Position numbers and translations under genes: made by a program
The notes under the pieces: generated by a model
Seen by the model: only the letters and a program-made list of their open reading frames with translations
Told to the model about the DNA's origin: nothing
Database searches by the model: none
Shown: piece after piece, positions 47,702 through 59,466 of the stretch
Position numbering within the stretch: position 1 is the first letter of the stretch
Layout of the letters: each line of letters opens with the position of its first letter
Assembly: GCF_051106095.1 (NCBI RefSeq)
Contig: NC_135787.1
Location: 177,317,501-177,381,500 of the forward strand
Source of the DNA: Pogona vitticeps
Taxonomy: Eukaryota; Chordata; Lepidosauria; Squamata; Agamidae
Direction: 5' to 3'
DNA length: 64,000 bases

Positions 47702-47770
47702 ATTTTCCATGTATAAGATACTTTTTCCTAAAATAATTACACTAAAACTTGAGGGGTGTCTTGTACACAG
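47702..47770 (+). mobile_element. Solo end of a TA-flanked DNA transposon
   Basis: CCATATTTTCCATGTATAAGATAC resembles the terminal repeat of the element at 63034-63686 (CCGTATTTTTCGCTCCATAAGAC). No matching right end is seen, so this is a remnant. Confidence 0.4.
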
Positions 47771-47865
47771 AAGTAAGCTGAGGAGAGAAGAAAACTGCCC
47801 GTACCTTGCCTATGTAAACAGGCTTCCCTCAATCATGAGGGTTAGCTTCCTACAGTCAGGAGACT

Positions 47866-48150
47866 TGTTGTTGTTTAGTTGTTAAGTCGTGTCCAACTCT
47901 TCGTGACCCCATGGACCAAAGCATTCCAGGCTCTCCTGTCTTCCACTGCCTCCCAGAGTTGTGTCAAATTCATGTTGGTCGCTCCGATGACACTGTCCAA
48001 CCATCTCGTCCTCTGTCATCCCTTCTCCTCTTGCCTTCACACTTTCCCAACATCAGGGTCTCTTCCAGGGAGTCTTCTCTTCTCATGAGATGGCCAAAGT
48101 ACTGGAGCCTCAGCTTCAGGATCTGTCCTTCCACTGAGCACATTTCCCTC
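47866..48150 (-). mobile_element. Bov-B LINE 3' fragment
   Basis: On the minus strand this reads through LEGQILKLRLQYFGHLMRREDSLEETLMLGK-like coding sequence to the Bov-B tail ACTTAACAACTAAACAACAAC. It is the same part of the reverse transcriptase frame that is present at 62095-62369. The left end is truncated, as usual for LINE copies. Confidence 0.85.
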
Positions 48151-48205
48151 ATGTGTCCTCTGTTTATATAAACTTGTGGCCTTATGTCTCTGTGTGTATT
48201 GTAAT

Positions 48206-48320
48206 TAATGAAAGCTCACACTTGCATTAATTTGTTACTCTTTAAGATGGCCCAAACTGTTCTTTTTTAATTTTAATTGTACATACTGAAATAAACTAAC
48301 ACGGCTATCTCTTTGAAATC
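48206..48320 (+). repeat. Reptile interspersed repeat tail (ACACGGCTA type)
   Basis: GAAAGCTCACACTTGCATTA, TTTGTTACTCTTTAAGATGG and AACTAACACGGCTATCTCTTTGAAA are in the order found at the end of a widespread reptile retroposon family. The class (Penelope-like or LINE) is uncertain. Confidence 0.5.
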
Positions 48321-50629
48321 TGCCTTTTCATGGTAACCAAAATCTGATGCTGAGGCAACTGCCTCACTTTGCCTAATAGTAGGAGTAACCATGGCTTGGA
48401 TCTGGAATAATGACCATGCTGGATTTCCATTCAGTTACTTCATCAATGTATATGCAAGGGATGGGAAGAAAAAGCTAATCTTTAATAACATATTTAGTTT
48501 TTTTTCTTTTGTTTCATTTGCAATTTCTTTATTATAAATGGATTATATTAATCTGTCTGTAGTTATTTCTGATGGGATATTGAGTTAGTTCTTTTGGAGT
48601 CATTACAAAATTGTTATTTGCTTATGTGTGAGGGGTTGGGAGAACCAAAAATATAGTGAAATATTCCCAAGATGTACTTGGCAGCTCAAGATTAAAACCT
48701 TGTTTACTAGGCCACAGTGACATTGGTAACACTGCTCCAAATTCAGGTTCTCCTTGACACTGTGAGCAGACAACTGGGGAGAAAAGAGTGTGTTTCATCA
48801 AGATTTTTCATAGTTCAGCTGTTTTGTTGACAGCAGCGTTTCCTCTGCATACCAAATACCCAGCGATTAGTTTGAAATGCGTTTATTCCTTTACTGTGCC
48901 CCTTAAAGGCATTGGTTCTGTTGCTTTTCAAACTAATTCCCCGATTAATAATGCCAGGAACCAGTTACACAATGTCATATCTGAAGAGTGGATTTGAGAA
49001 GTATTCTCTTGGTAATATGCCTGCTATGTAAAACAGGAGCATAAACATAGATGCTCATGATTTGTTTAAAGGGCTTTGAAGTTAATTTTACTATTGAAGT
49101 AGCATCCTTGTTCTCAGGAATTTCTGGAAGGAAATAGTCTCTCTGGTGGGTGAACTTTTTGGTGCTCATGTTGTACAGAAATTTTGCTAGAAGGCAAGGG
49201 AAAATGACATTTTAAAAGAGAAGTCTTTGGGAGTAGAAACACCCTTTCATTTATAAATAGGTCGGGAGATTTCTTGTGAAGGTTTTGAAATGTGAGATGT
49301 TAGCCTGTTTATGGTATAATTATCAAATGAAAGACGCCCCTTCTCTCAGCTTTTCTATGAATGGTAGGGCTCATGGCTTTACTAAAATGCACATTGGGCT
49401 ACTTAAATGTAGGTAACAATAATGAGGAAATGAGGAGAGTTGAACCGGTAGATGGGAAGAGGGGTATGTTAGAGCAGCAGTTCTCAGACTCTTTATCTCC
49501 AGATAAGAAGAAACAACAGTACAAAATGGTGGTGGGTTCCAGTAGATAATGGTTATTGAAAGCACCATTCAGTCACATTTACAAAAAAAGGACATATTAA
49601 ACATGTATAAAAACAAAAATTTGAAAAATTGATACAAATATATTGATACAAATATTCTGAATATAGTATTAGGAGTTGCATTATGTCTTAAAACAGAACT
49701 GATTTATCAGTGTTTGAGATGGGTGAAGTTGTTGTGCTGTACAGTTTCCTTCAGCAGACCCCTGGTACAGCTTCTCACTCCCATCTTGGTCTTGTGTACC
49801 TCATGATATCCATTCCCAGCCATGGAAAGTCAGTTTTTTGTGGTGGGGATTGTGGAATAGAATCTCTGCACTTTTTAAGATGTTTTTATAGTTTTTCTAG
49901 GAACAGTTAATCAGATAATTTATTTCAGAGGAACCAGACTTCCTAGGATTTTTTTTACTGTGGCTTGAGCAGAGGAAGACAGTGATAATATATTCCCAAG
50001 ACATTCCCCTTTCTATGAAATTCCTGCAATTGGAGCTTGTGAAGAAAACAGAGGAAGAACCTAGTGAACACTGAACAGAACATGTTTCCTATTCTTAAGT
50101 TTGTGACTTGCAAAATATTTCCAAAACTTAGAATAGGTGGGAGGCTTTGTTTGTTTTTCCTTTTCTTTTTGGGTAGGGCTAAAGATCACAACATTTTCAT
50201 GGTCAGTGGTTATGCTAGTTGTGGAATTCTAGAAGGTGCAGTCTGATGCACTAATTTTTCCAAGCTCTGAATCTTGTGAGAAGCAAGGCTCAATTAAATC
50301 AGTGGGACCTGTGTCCAGATAAGAGGAAGAAAGAATTCCAGCCTGAATGTATCTAGAACAGAGCTACTGTATCTCCTTTTGCTTCTGTGAAGTTCTACTT
50401 TTACCAGTGATTGTGAAGAAGGCCTACCTGGTCATGTGAATTGCATGCTTCCTTGAGATCTGCCTGGGCCAGTAGACGTATTTCTAGCTACAGTTCACTG
50501 CCAGGTTATCTGTATAAGACAGTGGATAAGATTTTGTCTTTAAATCATTTTTCATTAAGCCTGTGCATTCTGGAGGTTTCTTTTATTTTTATTCTGCCAG
50601 AGTGATTTCTAGGGTCGGCAGATCAGTGG

Positions 50630-50680
50630 TTTTGGACTACAAGTCCCAGAATCCTCTAGGCAGCATTTCTGACCATAATT
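50630..50680 (+). mobile_element. Short hAT-like MITE remnant
   Basis: TTTTGGACTACAAGTCCCAGAATCC is one arm of the palindromic hAT-like family seen at 32860 and 57512. The second arm is decayed. Confidence 0.45.
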
Positions 50681-50924
50681 ACAACTTAATTGTTGGAAAG
50701 AAACTTTCAGATGTTCAAATGAAGACAACACATCTTTAGGTATTTGGTCCCGGGATGTGTGCTGGGAGATACCATCCTGTTACATGGTGACGAGACCTTT
50801 TGTACAGTGCAGCCTTTCGCTCCATTTACATCTCATTTCAATGAGATCCTTGTATTTTCTGTAGAGGGAGGGGAAAACTGGTCCATGTTTGAAAATGTTG
50901 ACATTGGACTGAAAATTAAGTTTA

Positions 50925-51630
50925 CAGTGGTGCCTCACACCACGATGTTAATTGGTTCCAAAAAAATCAACGTTGTGTGAAACATCGTTCTGTGAAACAC
51001 CATTTCCCATAGGAATGCATTGAAAACCGGTTAATCCGTTCCAATTGGAACGGATTGCCATCGCTGAGTGAAAATCCCCATAGGAAACATCGCTGTGTGA
51101 AACAATGTTTCCTCCATTGGAATGTATTGAAGCCGACTCAATACATTTCAGTGGCTTTGCGAAGTCCTTTTTCGCTCCTGTAAAAGTATCTTACAATGTT
51201 TGGAAGCTGTTTTAAATGCTTGCAGTGGTTAGCCCACCTCCTGAAACCTATGCAAACTGATTTTGGTGTTGTTCTGACACTTCGTTAATTTATGATGATT
51301 TTTTTGAATTTTCTCCATTGGAAACCATTGAGTGGTCTGTCTAATGGTTTCCAATGGAGAAAATTAAAAAAAATCATCATAAATTAACGAAGTGTCAGAA
51401 CAACACCAAAATCAGTTTGCATAGGTTTCAGGAGGTGGGCTAACCAGTGCAAGCATTTAAAACGGCTTCCAAACATTTTAACACACTTTTACAGGAACGA
51501 AAAAGAGACATCGTTGTGTGAAAATCCCCCATAGGAAACATCGCTGTGTGAGGCGGCAAATTTAACAGAAAAAGGCATCGTTGTGTGAATTCATCGTTGT
51601 GTGAGGCACCCGTTGTGCGAGGCACCACTG
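50925..51630. mobile_element. Tigger-like MITE with near-perfect central hairpin
   Basis: The ends CAGTGGTGCCTCACACCACG and GTTGTGCGAGGCACCACTG are inverted, with TA flanks at 50923-50924 and 51631-51632. The interior from 51167 to 51505 is an inverted repeat with a 13-base loop (51330-51342); the inner arms, 51197-51329 and 51343-51475, are almost identical. Both outer flanks carry CATCGTTGTGTGAAA-type subrepeats. No transposase is encoded. Confidence 0.9.
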
Positions 51631-51744
51631 TACATGGGGAAAGATAGAGAAGTGTGTCTTTCTTTTTGGGCTGTGAAGGATCAAAAGATTAGAAGACAGT
51701 TTGACAGAAGAAATTTGGCAATTCAAATGCGGCTTTTACACAGT

Positions 51745-51920
51745 GTGGTATAGTGGATAGAGTGACAGACTAGGACTCCGGAGTCCAGAGTTCAAATTTT
51801 CACTTGGCCATAGAAACTCATTGGGGAAGTGGAACTAGTAAAACCACTCCTTAAATATCTCACTTACCTTTAAAGCCCTATTAGGGTCGCTGTAAGTTGG
51901 TTCTGACTTGATGGCATACT
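51745..51920 (+). mobile_element. tRNA-derived SINE, nearly complete
   Basis: It begins GTGGTATAGTGGATAGAGTG (A-box-like at 51751-51764), has a B-box-like AGTTCAAATTT at 51789-51799, a TAAAACCACTCCTTAAAT body, and ends CTATTAGGGTCGCTGTAAG...GACTTGATGGC. The tail matches the RTE-like LINE at 30060-30510. Confidence 0.8.
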
Positions 51921-52444
51921 TCTAGCTACAGTAACTAACTTTCTCTGTTAACTTTCTCTGTATGGACTTTGTCGCTTTGTCAAATGGATGTGAATATTCA
52001 TCTCTTTAATTTTAAACATTAACAAAGATGTAAAGTGTGATTTTTGTGAATGAAAGTGTTAAAAATCCATAGCATTATTTTGTGTGTGTGTGTACTCTTT
52101 GTCAGTATACACATTAAGTATGAATATATGATTTGTTTCTTTTACAATTGCTAGATTAGTTTCTCAGTGTGTAATATTCTGTTAATAGCAAACCAATGTC
52201 CAGAATATTGAGTATTTAATCTGTGCTGACTTCTAAGAGAAGTACATACGGATTGGCCAGGGATCCATCATATCTAGCGTTGTCTAGCCAGATAGATTCT
52301 ATAGGATGTGAAGAGAATTGCCCACTTCCTGTGTCTTGTCTCCAGCAACACATATTGATAGGTACACTGCCTCTGAACCCGGAGGTTCTATTTTGCTGTT
52401 ACAGTGGACCCATCTTCTATCTTTTTATCTAGGCAAGAGTTTGA

Positions 52445-52480
52445 AAATGTTTTATTTTTATTTTATTTTATTTTATTTAG
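52445..52480 (+). repeat. (TTTTA)n microsatellite
   Basis: About six to seven copies of TTTTA with minor interruption, ending in TTTAGATTTTGG. Confidence 0.8.
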
Positions 52481-52828
52481 ATTTTGGCATTCCCCAGCCA
52501 GCATGTGGGATTCTGTCATCCAAAAAGTAATTTTTCCAGCTTCTGTTCTAGAAGAAACATAAGTATTTGTGTTTTATAATTATAGAAAGTATGAGAATGT
52601 AATATAGATGGCACTTAAAATACCATTAATATTGATTGAAACATTTCCTTTGGGAACTTAGAAAGATACATTTGTAATGACATTTAAATCTATTTAAATG
52701 ATGCACTTGGGAGATTATGATTTATAGAAAATTATTTGTCCTGATCACTTTTATATATGTTCTTTTCGTTCTGTTCCAGTGCCTTGTGTGTCATTGGATA
52801 TTTCCTCGAAAGTAGGAACTTCTTTTGG

Positions 52829-52873
52829 GTAGTGTGGGCGGCATATAAGTTAAATAAATAAATAAATAAATAA
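52829..52873 (+). repeat. Retroposon 3' tail with (AAAT)n
   Basis: GGTAGTGTGGGCGGCATATAAG followed by five to six AAAT units; the same tail type as at 33050 and 53250. Confidence 0.65.
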
Positions 52874-52951
52874 AAATTCAGGATATAAATTCATCCATGT
52901 TCCATAACTTCCTTCATCTAAACATAACTAATTATGTTATTCAGTACCCAT

Positions 52952-53132
52952 TGTGGTACTGTATAGTGGATAGAGCGATCGACTAGGATTTGGGAGGCCT
53001 GGTTTCAGATTCCCCACTTGGCAGTGGAAGCTAACTGGAGGAGTGGAACTGGTAAAAATTCTCCTTAAATGACTCATGCACCTTGAAAGTCGTATTAGGG
53101 ATGTTATAAATCAGTTTCAACTTGACGGCACA
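52952..53132 (+). mobile_element. tRNA-derived SINE copy
   Basis: GTATAGTGGATAGAGCGATC at the head, a CCCACTTGGCAGTGG middle and a TCGTATTAGGGATG...CAACTTGACGGCA tail follow the same order as the SINE at 51745. It is more diverged, with the B box altered to GGTTTCAGATTCC. Confidence 0.75.
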
Positions 53133-53249
53133 ATACAGTACAAACAAATTATATTGCTAACAAATTCTTACCAGATGAGATTTTTCACTGTTAGGTCAGC
53201 AACCTAGTCAATTACTGTATCCACTTTTCCAGAAAAGGACAGAACTAAC

Positions 53250-53326
53250 AGCCGCCTAGAGTGGTCCTGACCCGACCAGATAGGCGGGATATAAATGAAA
53301 TAAATAAAATAAATAAATAAAATAAC
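53250..53326 (+). repeat. Retroposon 3' end (GGCGGGATATAAAT tail)
   Basis: CCGCCTAGAGTGGTCCTGAC, CCAGATAGGCGGGATATAAAT and an AAATAA-rich tail are the best preserved copy here of the truncated retroposon tail also present at 33050, 42527, 52829 and 54546. Confidence 0.7.
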
Positions 53327-54488
53327 ACCCTTGGTGCACCATTTTCAGATACCAGGGAATATAATATTGCTGTTGTGCGTGCATGCGCAGCCAGCTGAAA
53401 GAATGTTCATGTTTGAGTATGGTAGCACACAAAGTGACGTATATAAAACAAAATGATGCAACCACAGTTGATAAATCATTTTTAAAAACATGATAGCTTT
53501 GGCCAGTCAGGTGTGTAATTATTTGAGATAATAACTAAAGGGAATGATAATAATTTGTTCATCCTACAACTAATAAAGAACCAGTTGCCAAATACATACA
53601 TATGCCAAATACATATGTATTTTTCTTTCTCTCTGTTTAAGTAGGAATCCTTCTTGATGTGTCCTAGGCCGGAAAGCAGCCTTTGGGACATAGATTTGCA
53701 GGCCTATCTTATTTTCCCACTTTGTGGTCAACAGCCGGTGCAATCCTTTTCAGAGCGTCTGTCCTGACAATGGCAATAAAAGTTTAGTGCTCTGATTAAT
53801 TCCACCATTATGCCCTCTAAGAGGAACAGATGTCTTTGTCATGTTTTGTGCATTCTGGGTAAATTTGGTCTCCATCAGATCTTAATGCAGTGGAGAGCTG
53901 CTTACAAGTCTCTGAAGAGGAGTATTTGTGTGGGGGGGGGGGGAAGAAACATTTTGTTCTTTATTCTTCCCCCACCCCGCTTTGGAAGTTGCCGGGTTTT
54001 CTGCCTTGTAGTTGCAATGTTATGAATATTCATAGCAGTACTTCATTACCTAAAAGTGATCACTGTTAGTTGAGTAGTTTGCAGGACTAGTAATCTTCCT
54101 TGCATTTTAAGTATTAACAAATATATATTTAATCCTGTGTGTTTGAATAAGGGGTGCATTCACATGAACAACTTCGTTACACAATCTGGGCAGTTGCACA
54201 CCTGGGAATGGTTTAAACAAATAAATTTTATTGTTATCCTAGATATTTATTCAGAAGTAGATCCCATTGTGTCTTTATAAACATATTTAAGATTGTATTT
54301 CAGTGCTATTATGTTTAGTGGATGCCCTCAGTCCTTGTGTGTTCAAGATTTTCATACTGCCCCATAGTATTTCTTGGAAGCCATTATCTAGTCTCTGATA
54401 TTTTTATTCTACCATGCTTTTTCAGACAGAGACTTTATATAGAGGAGAAGTTTATATATGTTTTGGAGAACAAGGAGCATTACATTTA

Positions 54489-55347
54489 CAGTCAATCCTT
54501 GACTTACAAACGGCCCTAGTTACAAACATTTTGACTTACAAATTTATTATTTATTTATTTATTTATTTATTTGATTTATATCCCGCCCATCTGATAAATT
54601 TATACCGCTCTGATAGAAAAATATTGACTCAACTTGCAAACTTTGGATTCGAGTTACAAACCAAAAAAAAAAACCAATGTGCGGAAGGTGGGAAAAGTGC
54701 CAAATTTGAACTTTCAGTTAACCGTTGGCCAGTGAAGAGGGTGCCTGTCTGCTTCCTCGATCTTCCCAACGTTTTGAGATTGGATTTGGTGACAGTCTTC
54801 AGACTGCCTGGTATTGCCTGGTACAGTGCTTTAATTTTTTGGCTTTTTTTTTTTTAAATGATTTTTGGATTTTTAAAAGGTGTTCCCTCCCTCCTTTGCT
54901 GCCCCCTTTTTCCCAAAAGGTGCTTGTATTGGCTTGTCTTGATTGAAAAGGTGCTTTTCAAGGTGATCTATTGTCTGGAAGGTGCTTGGTTTTTCCCAGA
55001 AGGTGCTTGTCTTGGCTGAAAAGGTGCTTTTCAAGGTGACCTGTTGAAAAGGTGTCTGTTCCCTCCTTCCCTCCCTCTTTTCTTTCCTTTTTTTAAAAAC
55101 TCAAGTCATCTTAGGTTAAAAGGAAAAAAAAGAAAAAATTTCTGCCCCTAGTGGTAGGAATGGATTAACCGGCTTTGCATTAGTTCCTATGGGAACTAAT
55201 GATTCAAGTTACAAACCGCCCCTCAACCCAAGAACCAAAACCAGCCAGAACGGATTAATTGGTTTTCAGTGCATTCCTATGGGAAATGCTGATTCGATTT
55301 ATGAACTTTTCGACTTACAAATAAGTTTGTAAGTCGAGGGTTGACTG
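54489..55347. mobile_element. Tigger-like MITE with internal subrepeats and an embedded retroposon tail
   Basis: The left end CAGTCAATCCTTGACTTACA and the right end TTTGTAAGTCGAGGGTTGACTG are inverted, with TA at 54487-54488 and 55348-55349. At 54547-54595 a short minus-strand retroposon tail (TTTA repeats, then TATATCCCGCCCATC) interrupts the left part. It is bracketed by AAATTTA at 54540-54546 and 54596-54602. Between 54875 and 55060 the phrase AAGGTGCTT recurs several times. At 859 bp it is the longest MITE here and has no transposase frame. Confidence 0.85.
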
Positions 55348-55743
55348 TATATAGACTATGACTTGCAGCTAAACTGGGCAAGACATTATAGAACAGTGCA
55401 AGCAAACAAAGTTCTTATAATCTGAAAGCCTAATGTTATTCCAATACAAGCTCTTTTTTATTTAACAAAATTAAAGTAATTATTCATGCCTGTCCTTTTA
55501 AACACTCTTATCTCTCAAGGTAATTTTGAAAGTTCCCTATTTGATTTCAGAGTTTTCTGCATTAGTCTCCAGTATTGGCAGCATACATTGTGACCCATTG
55601 TTCCTGTACATCTCAATATTAAATCATGGTAAAAGCTATCTGTGGCTTGTAGCTGTTGTTTTGGTTATTATCTCTAACATACATTAAAATATGATTTAGC
55701 TAACTGATCCAAGCTTCGTCCATGCCTATAGGGATACATGTTA

Positions 55744-56058
55744 GGGACGTGGTGTTGCTGCGGGTTGAACTACAGAAGCCTCTGTGAAGAAAATCAGCAG
55801 TCGTAAAATTGTAAAAAGTGAGCTCCCGTCGCTTGTCCCAGCTCCTGCCAACGTAGCAGTTTGAAAGCATGTAAAAGTGCAAGTAGATAAATAGGTACCA
55901 CCTCGGTGGGAAGGTAACAGCATTCCATGTCTAATCGCGCTGGCCACATGACCACGGAAACTGTCTTTGTCCAAACGCTGTATGTCCTGGAAACAGGGAT
56001 GAGCACTGCGCCCTAGAGCAGGACATGACTGGACTAAATGTCAAGGGGAACCTTTACT
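55744..56058 (+). mobile_element. Sauria SINE, nearly full length
   Basis: It starts GGGACGTGGTGTTGCTGCGG, carries GAGCTCCCGTCGCTTGTCCC, AGGTACCACCTCGGTGGGAA and GACTGGACTAAATGTCAAGG, and ends AACCTTTACTTA. A 13-bp duplication TATAGGKATACAT flanks it (55727-55739 and 56059-56071; 12 of 13 match). A segment near 55790 is shortened relative to the copy at 29616. Confidence 0.88.
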
Positions 56059-57061
56059 TATAGGTATACATAGTGTAGGACCTGTATATGGCTCTGCATA
56101 GAACAATGGACTTAACCATGTAACATTGAACCATCATTTGCAAGTCAGCACCAAACCACAGTTTCACATACTAATCTACAGACGAAGCTTAAACATAATG
56201 CATATATTCAGGTAGAATGTGTAATTGTGGTAAAGGAAAGCGCGTGATGAGTGACCGTTATGGCCATATTCAGCCGTTTCGTTATAGGACAAAGTCCCCC
56301 ACCTGCCAGCTTGCAAAAACATATTCTAACTATTTGATCGCAGCACCTTTTTAGCTGTGATGTCACAAGATCAGCTGTGCTTTTGGAGATAGAAATTCAG
56401 TCTGGCAGTGTCTGCAGCTGCTGTTCTAAATAGAAAGCTGTCATCACGTGAGAAAAAGTGTGGCTGTTAAAACATGTCAAGAGAAACAGATAACACAAAT
56501 AGTCCTGATATATAAAATATTTATGGAAGGAAGCGCAAACTAGAGAGCAACCTGGCAGGCAGTTGGGTTTATGTAGTTTGAAATAATACGGCATGAAAAT
56601 TAGGGAGAATGTAGTATATAATTGTTCACTTGAGGTGAATGAGCCTTGGGTAAAAAAGAAGCTGTATTGGATTTTGGCAGTTCTTTGCTAGTCTTGGACG
56701 GATTCTGTTTTGGCTCACACCTGCTGCTTTCTGCCATTGTTTCATTTGGGTGCTCTGCATTGACCTTGGAAGTGATAAATAACAACAGCAGACACTATTC
56801 CTTGCTCTTTTGTTGATTCCCTAGCCTGATGGAGAAGTCTACAGAAGATGAACACTCATATACAATTTTGTAACAATAAAGGCATTAAGGATTCTGGATT
56901 GCCCTTTCCTGTCGTGACCTGTTTTAAAAAATGAGATCTAATGGCAGCTGCAGTGAAACTGTTATGCCTGACTCTCATGGTTACCTAGTTAGTTCTCACT
57001 CATGTGGTGAACCTGTGTCTTGAATGTACTGCTTCAGATTGGGGATAAGAATTTACATAAA

Positions 57062-57290
57062 GGCATCATCATCATCATGTGCCATCAAGTCAGTTATGAC
57101 TTATGGCATCTGTTTTTGGGGTTTTCCAAGTAGAGAATACTCAGAAGTGGTTTACCATTCCATCTTCTGGATGTGCTCTGGGACCCAAGACCCCATGGGC
57201 TGACTCTAATTAAGGAGACAACGGGGAGTAGAACTCCCAACCTCTGGCTCTGTAGCCAGATACTTAAACCACTGAGTTATCCAGCTAGCT
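57062..57290 (-). mobile_element. tRNA-derived SINE, minus strand
   Basis: On the minus strand it begins with CCACTGAGTTATCCAGCTAG reversed (a tRNA-like head), continues with AATGGTAAACCACTTCTGAG and TATTCTCTACTTGG, and ends in ATAAGTCATAACTGACTTGATGGC. A (CAT)n run follows its 3' end at 57065-57078. The body matches the SINE remnant around 59467-59935. Confidence 0.75.
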
Positions 57291-57299
57291 GTGCGTAGA

Positions 57300-57400
57300 G
57301 TCATAGAATAATGGAATTGGAAGTGCCCTGTAAGGCCATCAGGTCTTACCCCGTGCACAGTGATGCCTCTTACCCCAGAAGATTCCGACTGAGAAAAAAA
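57300..57400 (+). mobile_element. CR1-like LINE fragment
   Basis: GAGTCATAGAATAATGGAATTGGAAG, CCCTGTAAGGCCATCAGGTC and ACCCCGTGCACAG follow a common amniote CR1-like 3' consensus. Short and diverged. Confidence 0.5.
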
Positions 57401-57511
57401 CGCTGCATCACATTGGAGGAGAGGCTTTGTGATAGAAACTTAAACAAAGTGAAAAGCTCATCTCAGTGATAACTAGACCTTAAATCCAGCTTCTTGGAAC
57501 GTCATGCAGTG

Positions 57512-57650
57512 TATGGGATGGGGAACTGTGCCTTCCCCACCTGTTGTTGGATTGAAAAATCACATAATCTTTGGCCATGGCCATAGTGATTGGACGTGAT
57601 GGGAATCATAGTTCAGCAACAACTGGAGAGTTGCAGGTTTCCTGTCCCTG
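57512..57650. mobile_element. Palindromic hAT-like MITE
   Basis: GGGATGGGGAACTGTGCCTTCC near the left end pairs with GTTGCAGGTTTCCTGTCCCTG at the right. Inner arms TGTTGTTGGATTGAAAAATC and ATCATAGTTCAGCAACAAC also pair. Candidate 8-bp flanks GCAGTGTA and GCAGTACA share six bases, but the exact ends are uncertain. Confidence 0.7.
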
Positions 57651-59328
57651 CAGTACAGTGTGGCCTACATGATGATTAGGCAGACTTCAAGATGGTATGA
57701 GGCACGTGGTGGTTTTCTTGAATCCAGACACTGGAATGAAGTGCAAGAGACACATTTGGAATTAAATAACACTGAACTAAGGAAATTGTTTTTGAACATT
57801 ACAAAAATGGAGTGCAGTTTCCAGTTATTCCGCACAAAAATTAATTTCTGATTTGCTCTCCCCTCACCCGTATTTTTCATTTCAGTTTTATAATTTGGGG
57901 CAGGGAAAGAGTAATGTTGCTTATGTGAAATGGTGGAGATCCAGACGTTGTTCTTGATATTGGTAGGTCCTGATTCCAGGTTCTGCCTATCCTGGACTGC
58001 ATTCTGCTTTGAAAACTCTCCCTTCCCTGTCTCATTCATCTATAGATTTACCACATTATGAAAAAAAATATTTTTAAAGGGATAACTGAAACACACAATG
58101 AGTGAACGTGGAAGCTACAATGAGAATTTTCTGACGGTGGTTAGCTTTTTACTGAAAACCATGCCTTACTTTGGTGTTATGTATGTTAAGGCTCAGAACA
58201 AACAGCCTTAGAGGTTTGGGAAGGAAGAGGGGAGGGGTAGCAATTAAACTAAAGTCTTGAATCAATATTTATTGCATGGGGGGGCTCACAATACCGACTC
58301 TTTATGTGGCTTGGTTCTGGTATCTTTATCTGTGTAGCAATATTGTCAAGCAGCCTGACAGGCTGTGTGATGAATTAATGGTCTTAGGCAAACGTTCCAT
58401 CTACTTTGATTTACATGCTTATAAATAAGCTTCACGGCTAGCTTTTACATTTTCATTCGCTGTATTCTTCTGAGTGTGGGGAAAAATGGGGTGGGAGGAG
58501 TTCAGTTTGCCGCTTGGTATTGTCTTGCATAGTGTCTTCTTAGTTTACTGACCTTGATACATGTAATGCAACTGTGCTCCGTGGGTGAGAGTTAGAAGGC
58601 TAGATTTAAGGATAATGTAGTAGCTTGCCTATCTTTTAAAACACTGTGTGCATCGTATGTTCAATAAAAGAAATAACTACACAATGATAGGGAGTAGGGA
58701 GGATTATTTTCAAAGAATTAAATAGTCTTGGTATCTTTCTAAAATAGAAAGATGAGGCCTATCTTGTGTCTAGAAATTTAGACCATATTTTCAAACTTTT
58801 TACATCTTGTCTTTAGAAAAGTTAGTTTTGTGGACTATAATCACTAAATAATTTTAAAAGGATATATGAACCTGGTGACTTAGTGGTCAGGCCAAGCACC
58901 ATCCTCTAAGAAAAAAGTTTTTCCCAGTCACTAGCATGATAGTTGGCCGCATACTCTTTCCTCTGTTTTTTCTTTCTTGATCATTCCTCAGGAGAGCAGC
59001 CTAGTTGTTTGCATGGTCTCCCCCCCCCCCCCACACACACACATCATAGTGATTGCTTAGGCCTTACCACTGAAATTATATCCCTGGGACCTTCTGTTGC
59101 ATCTGGAGACAGTAATTATAGTGCTATATGATTTACTTCCTTTAGAAAGCTTGTGAAATCTGTGCTTTTTAAAGAGACCTTTAAGAGGAACCTCCCTTTG
59201 CAAGAGGCCTGCTGATCTATTGTTTTACATATTATTTCCTCTTAGTCCTATATAGTGTTTTTACAGCTGTCGCCATTGTGGGTTTTGTAGAAATTGATTG
59301 ATATTTTTGATGGTTGTGCGGTGGGACA

Positions 59329-59391
59329 GGGATGTGGTGGCGCTGTGGGTTAAACTGCAGAAGCCTCTGTGCTGCAAGGTCAGAAGACTAG
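59329..59391 (+). mobile_element. Sauria SINE, 5' fragment
   Basis: GGGATGTGGTGGCGCTGTGGG to GCAAGGTCAGAAGACTAG matches the first 60 bp of the SINE at 55744. It stops where the microsatellite begins. Confidence 0.75.
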
Positions 59392-59466
59392 ATAGATAGA
59401 TAGACAGATAGACAGACAGACAGAGAGAGAGAGAGAGGGAGAGAGGGAGAGAGAGAGAGAGAGAGA
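59390..59466 (+). repeat. Compound (TAGA)n-(GACA)n-(GA)n microsatellite
   Basis: About four TAGA units, then AGACAGACAGACAG, then about 40 bp of GA with a few GGA interruptions. It separates two SINE pieces of different families. Confidence 0.9.
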
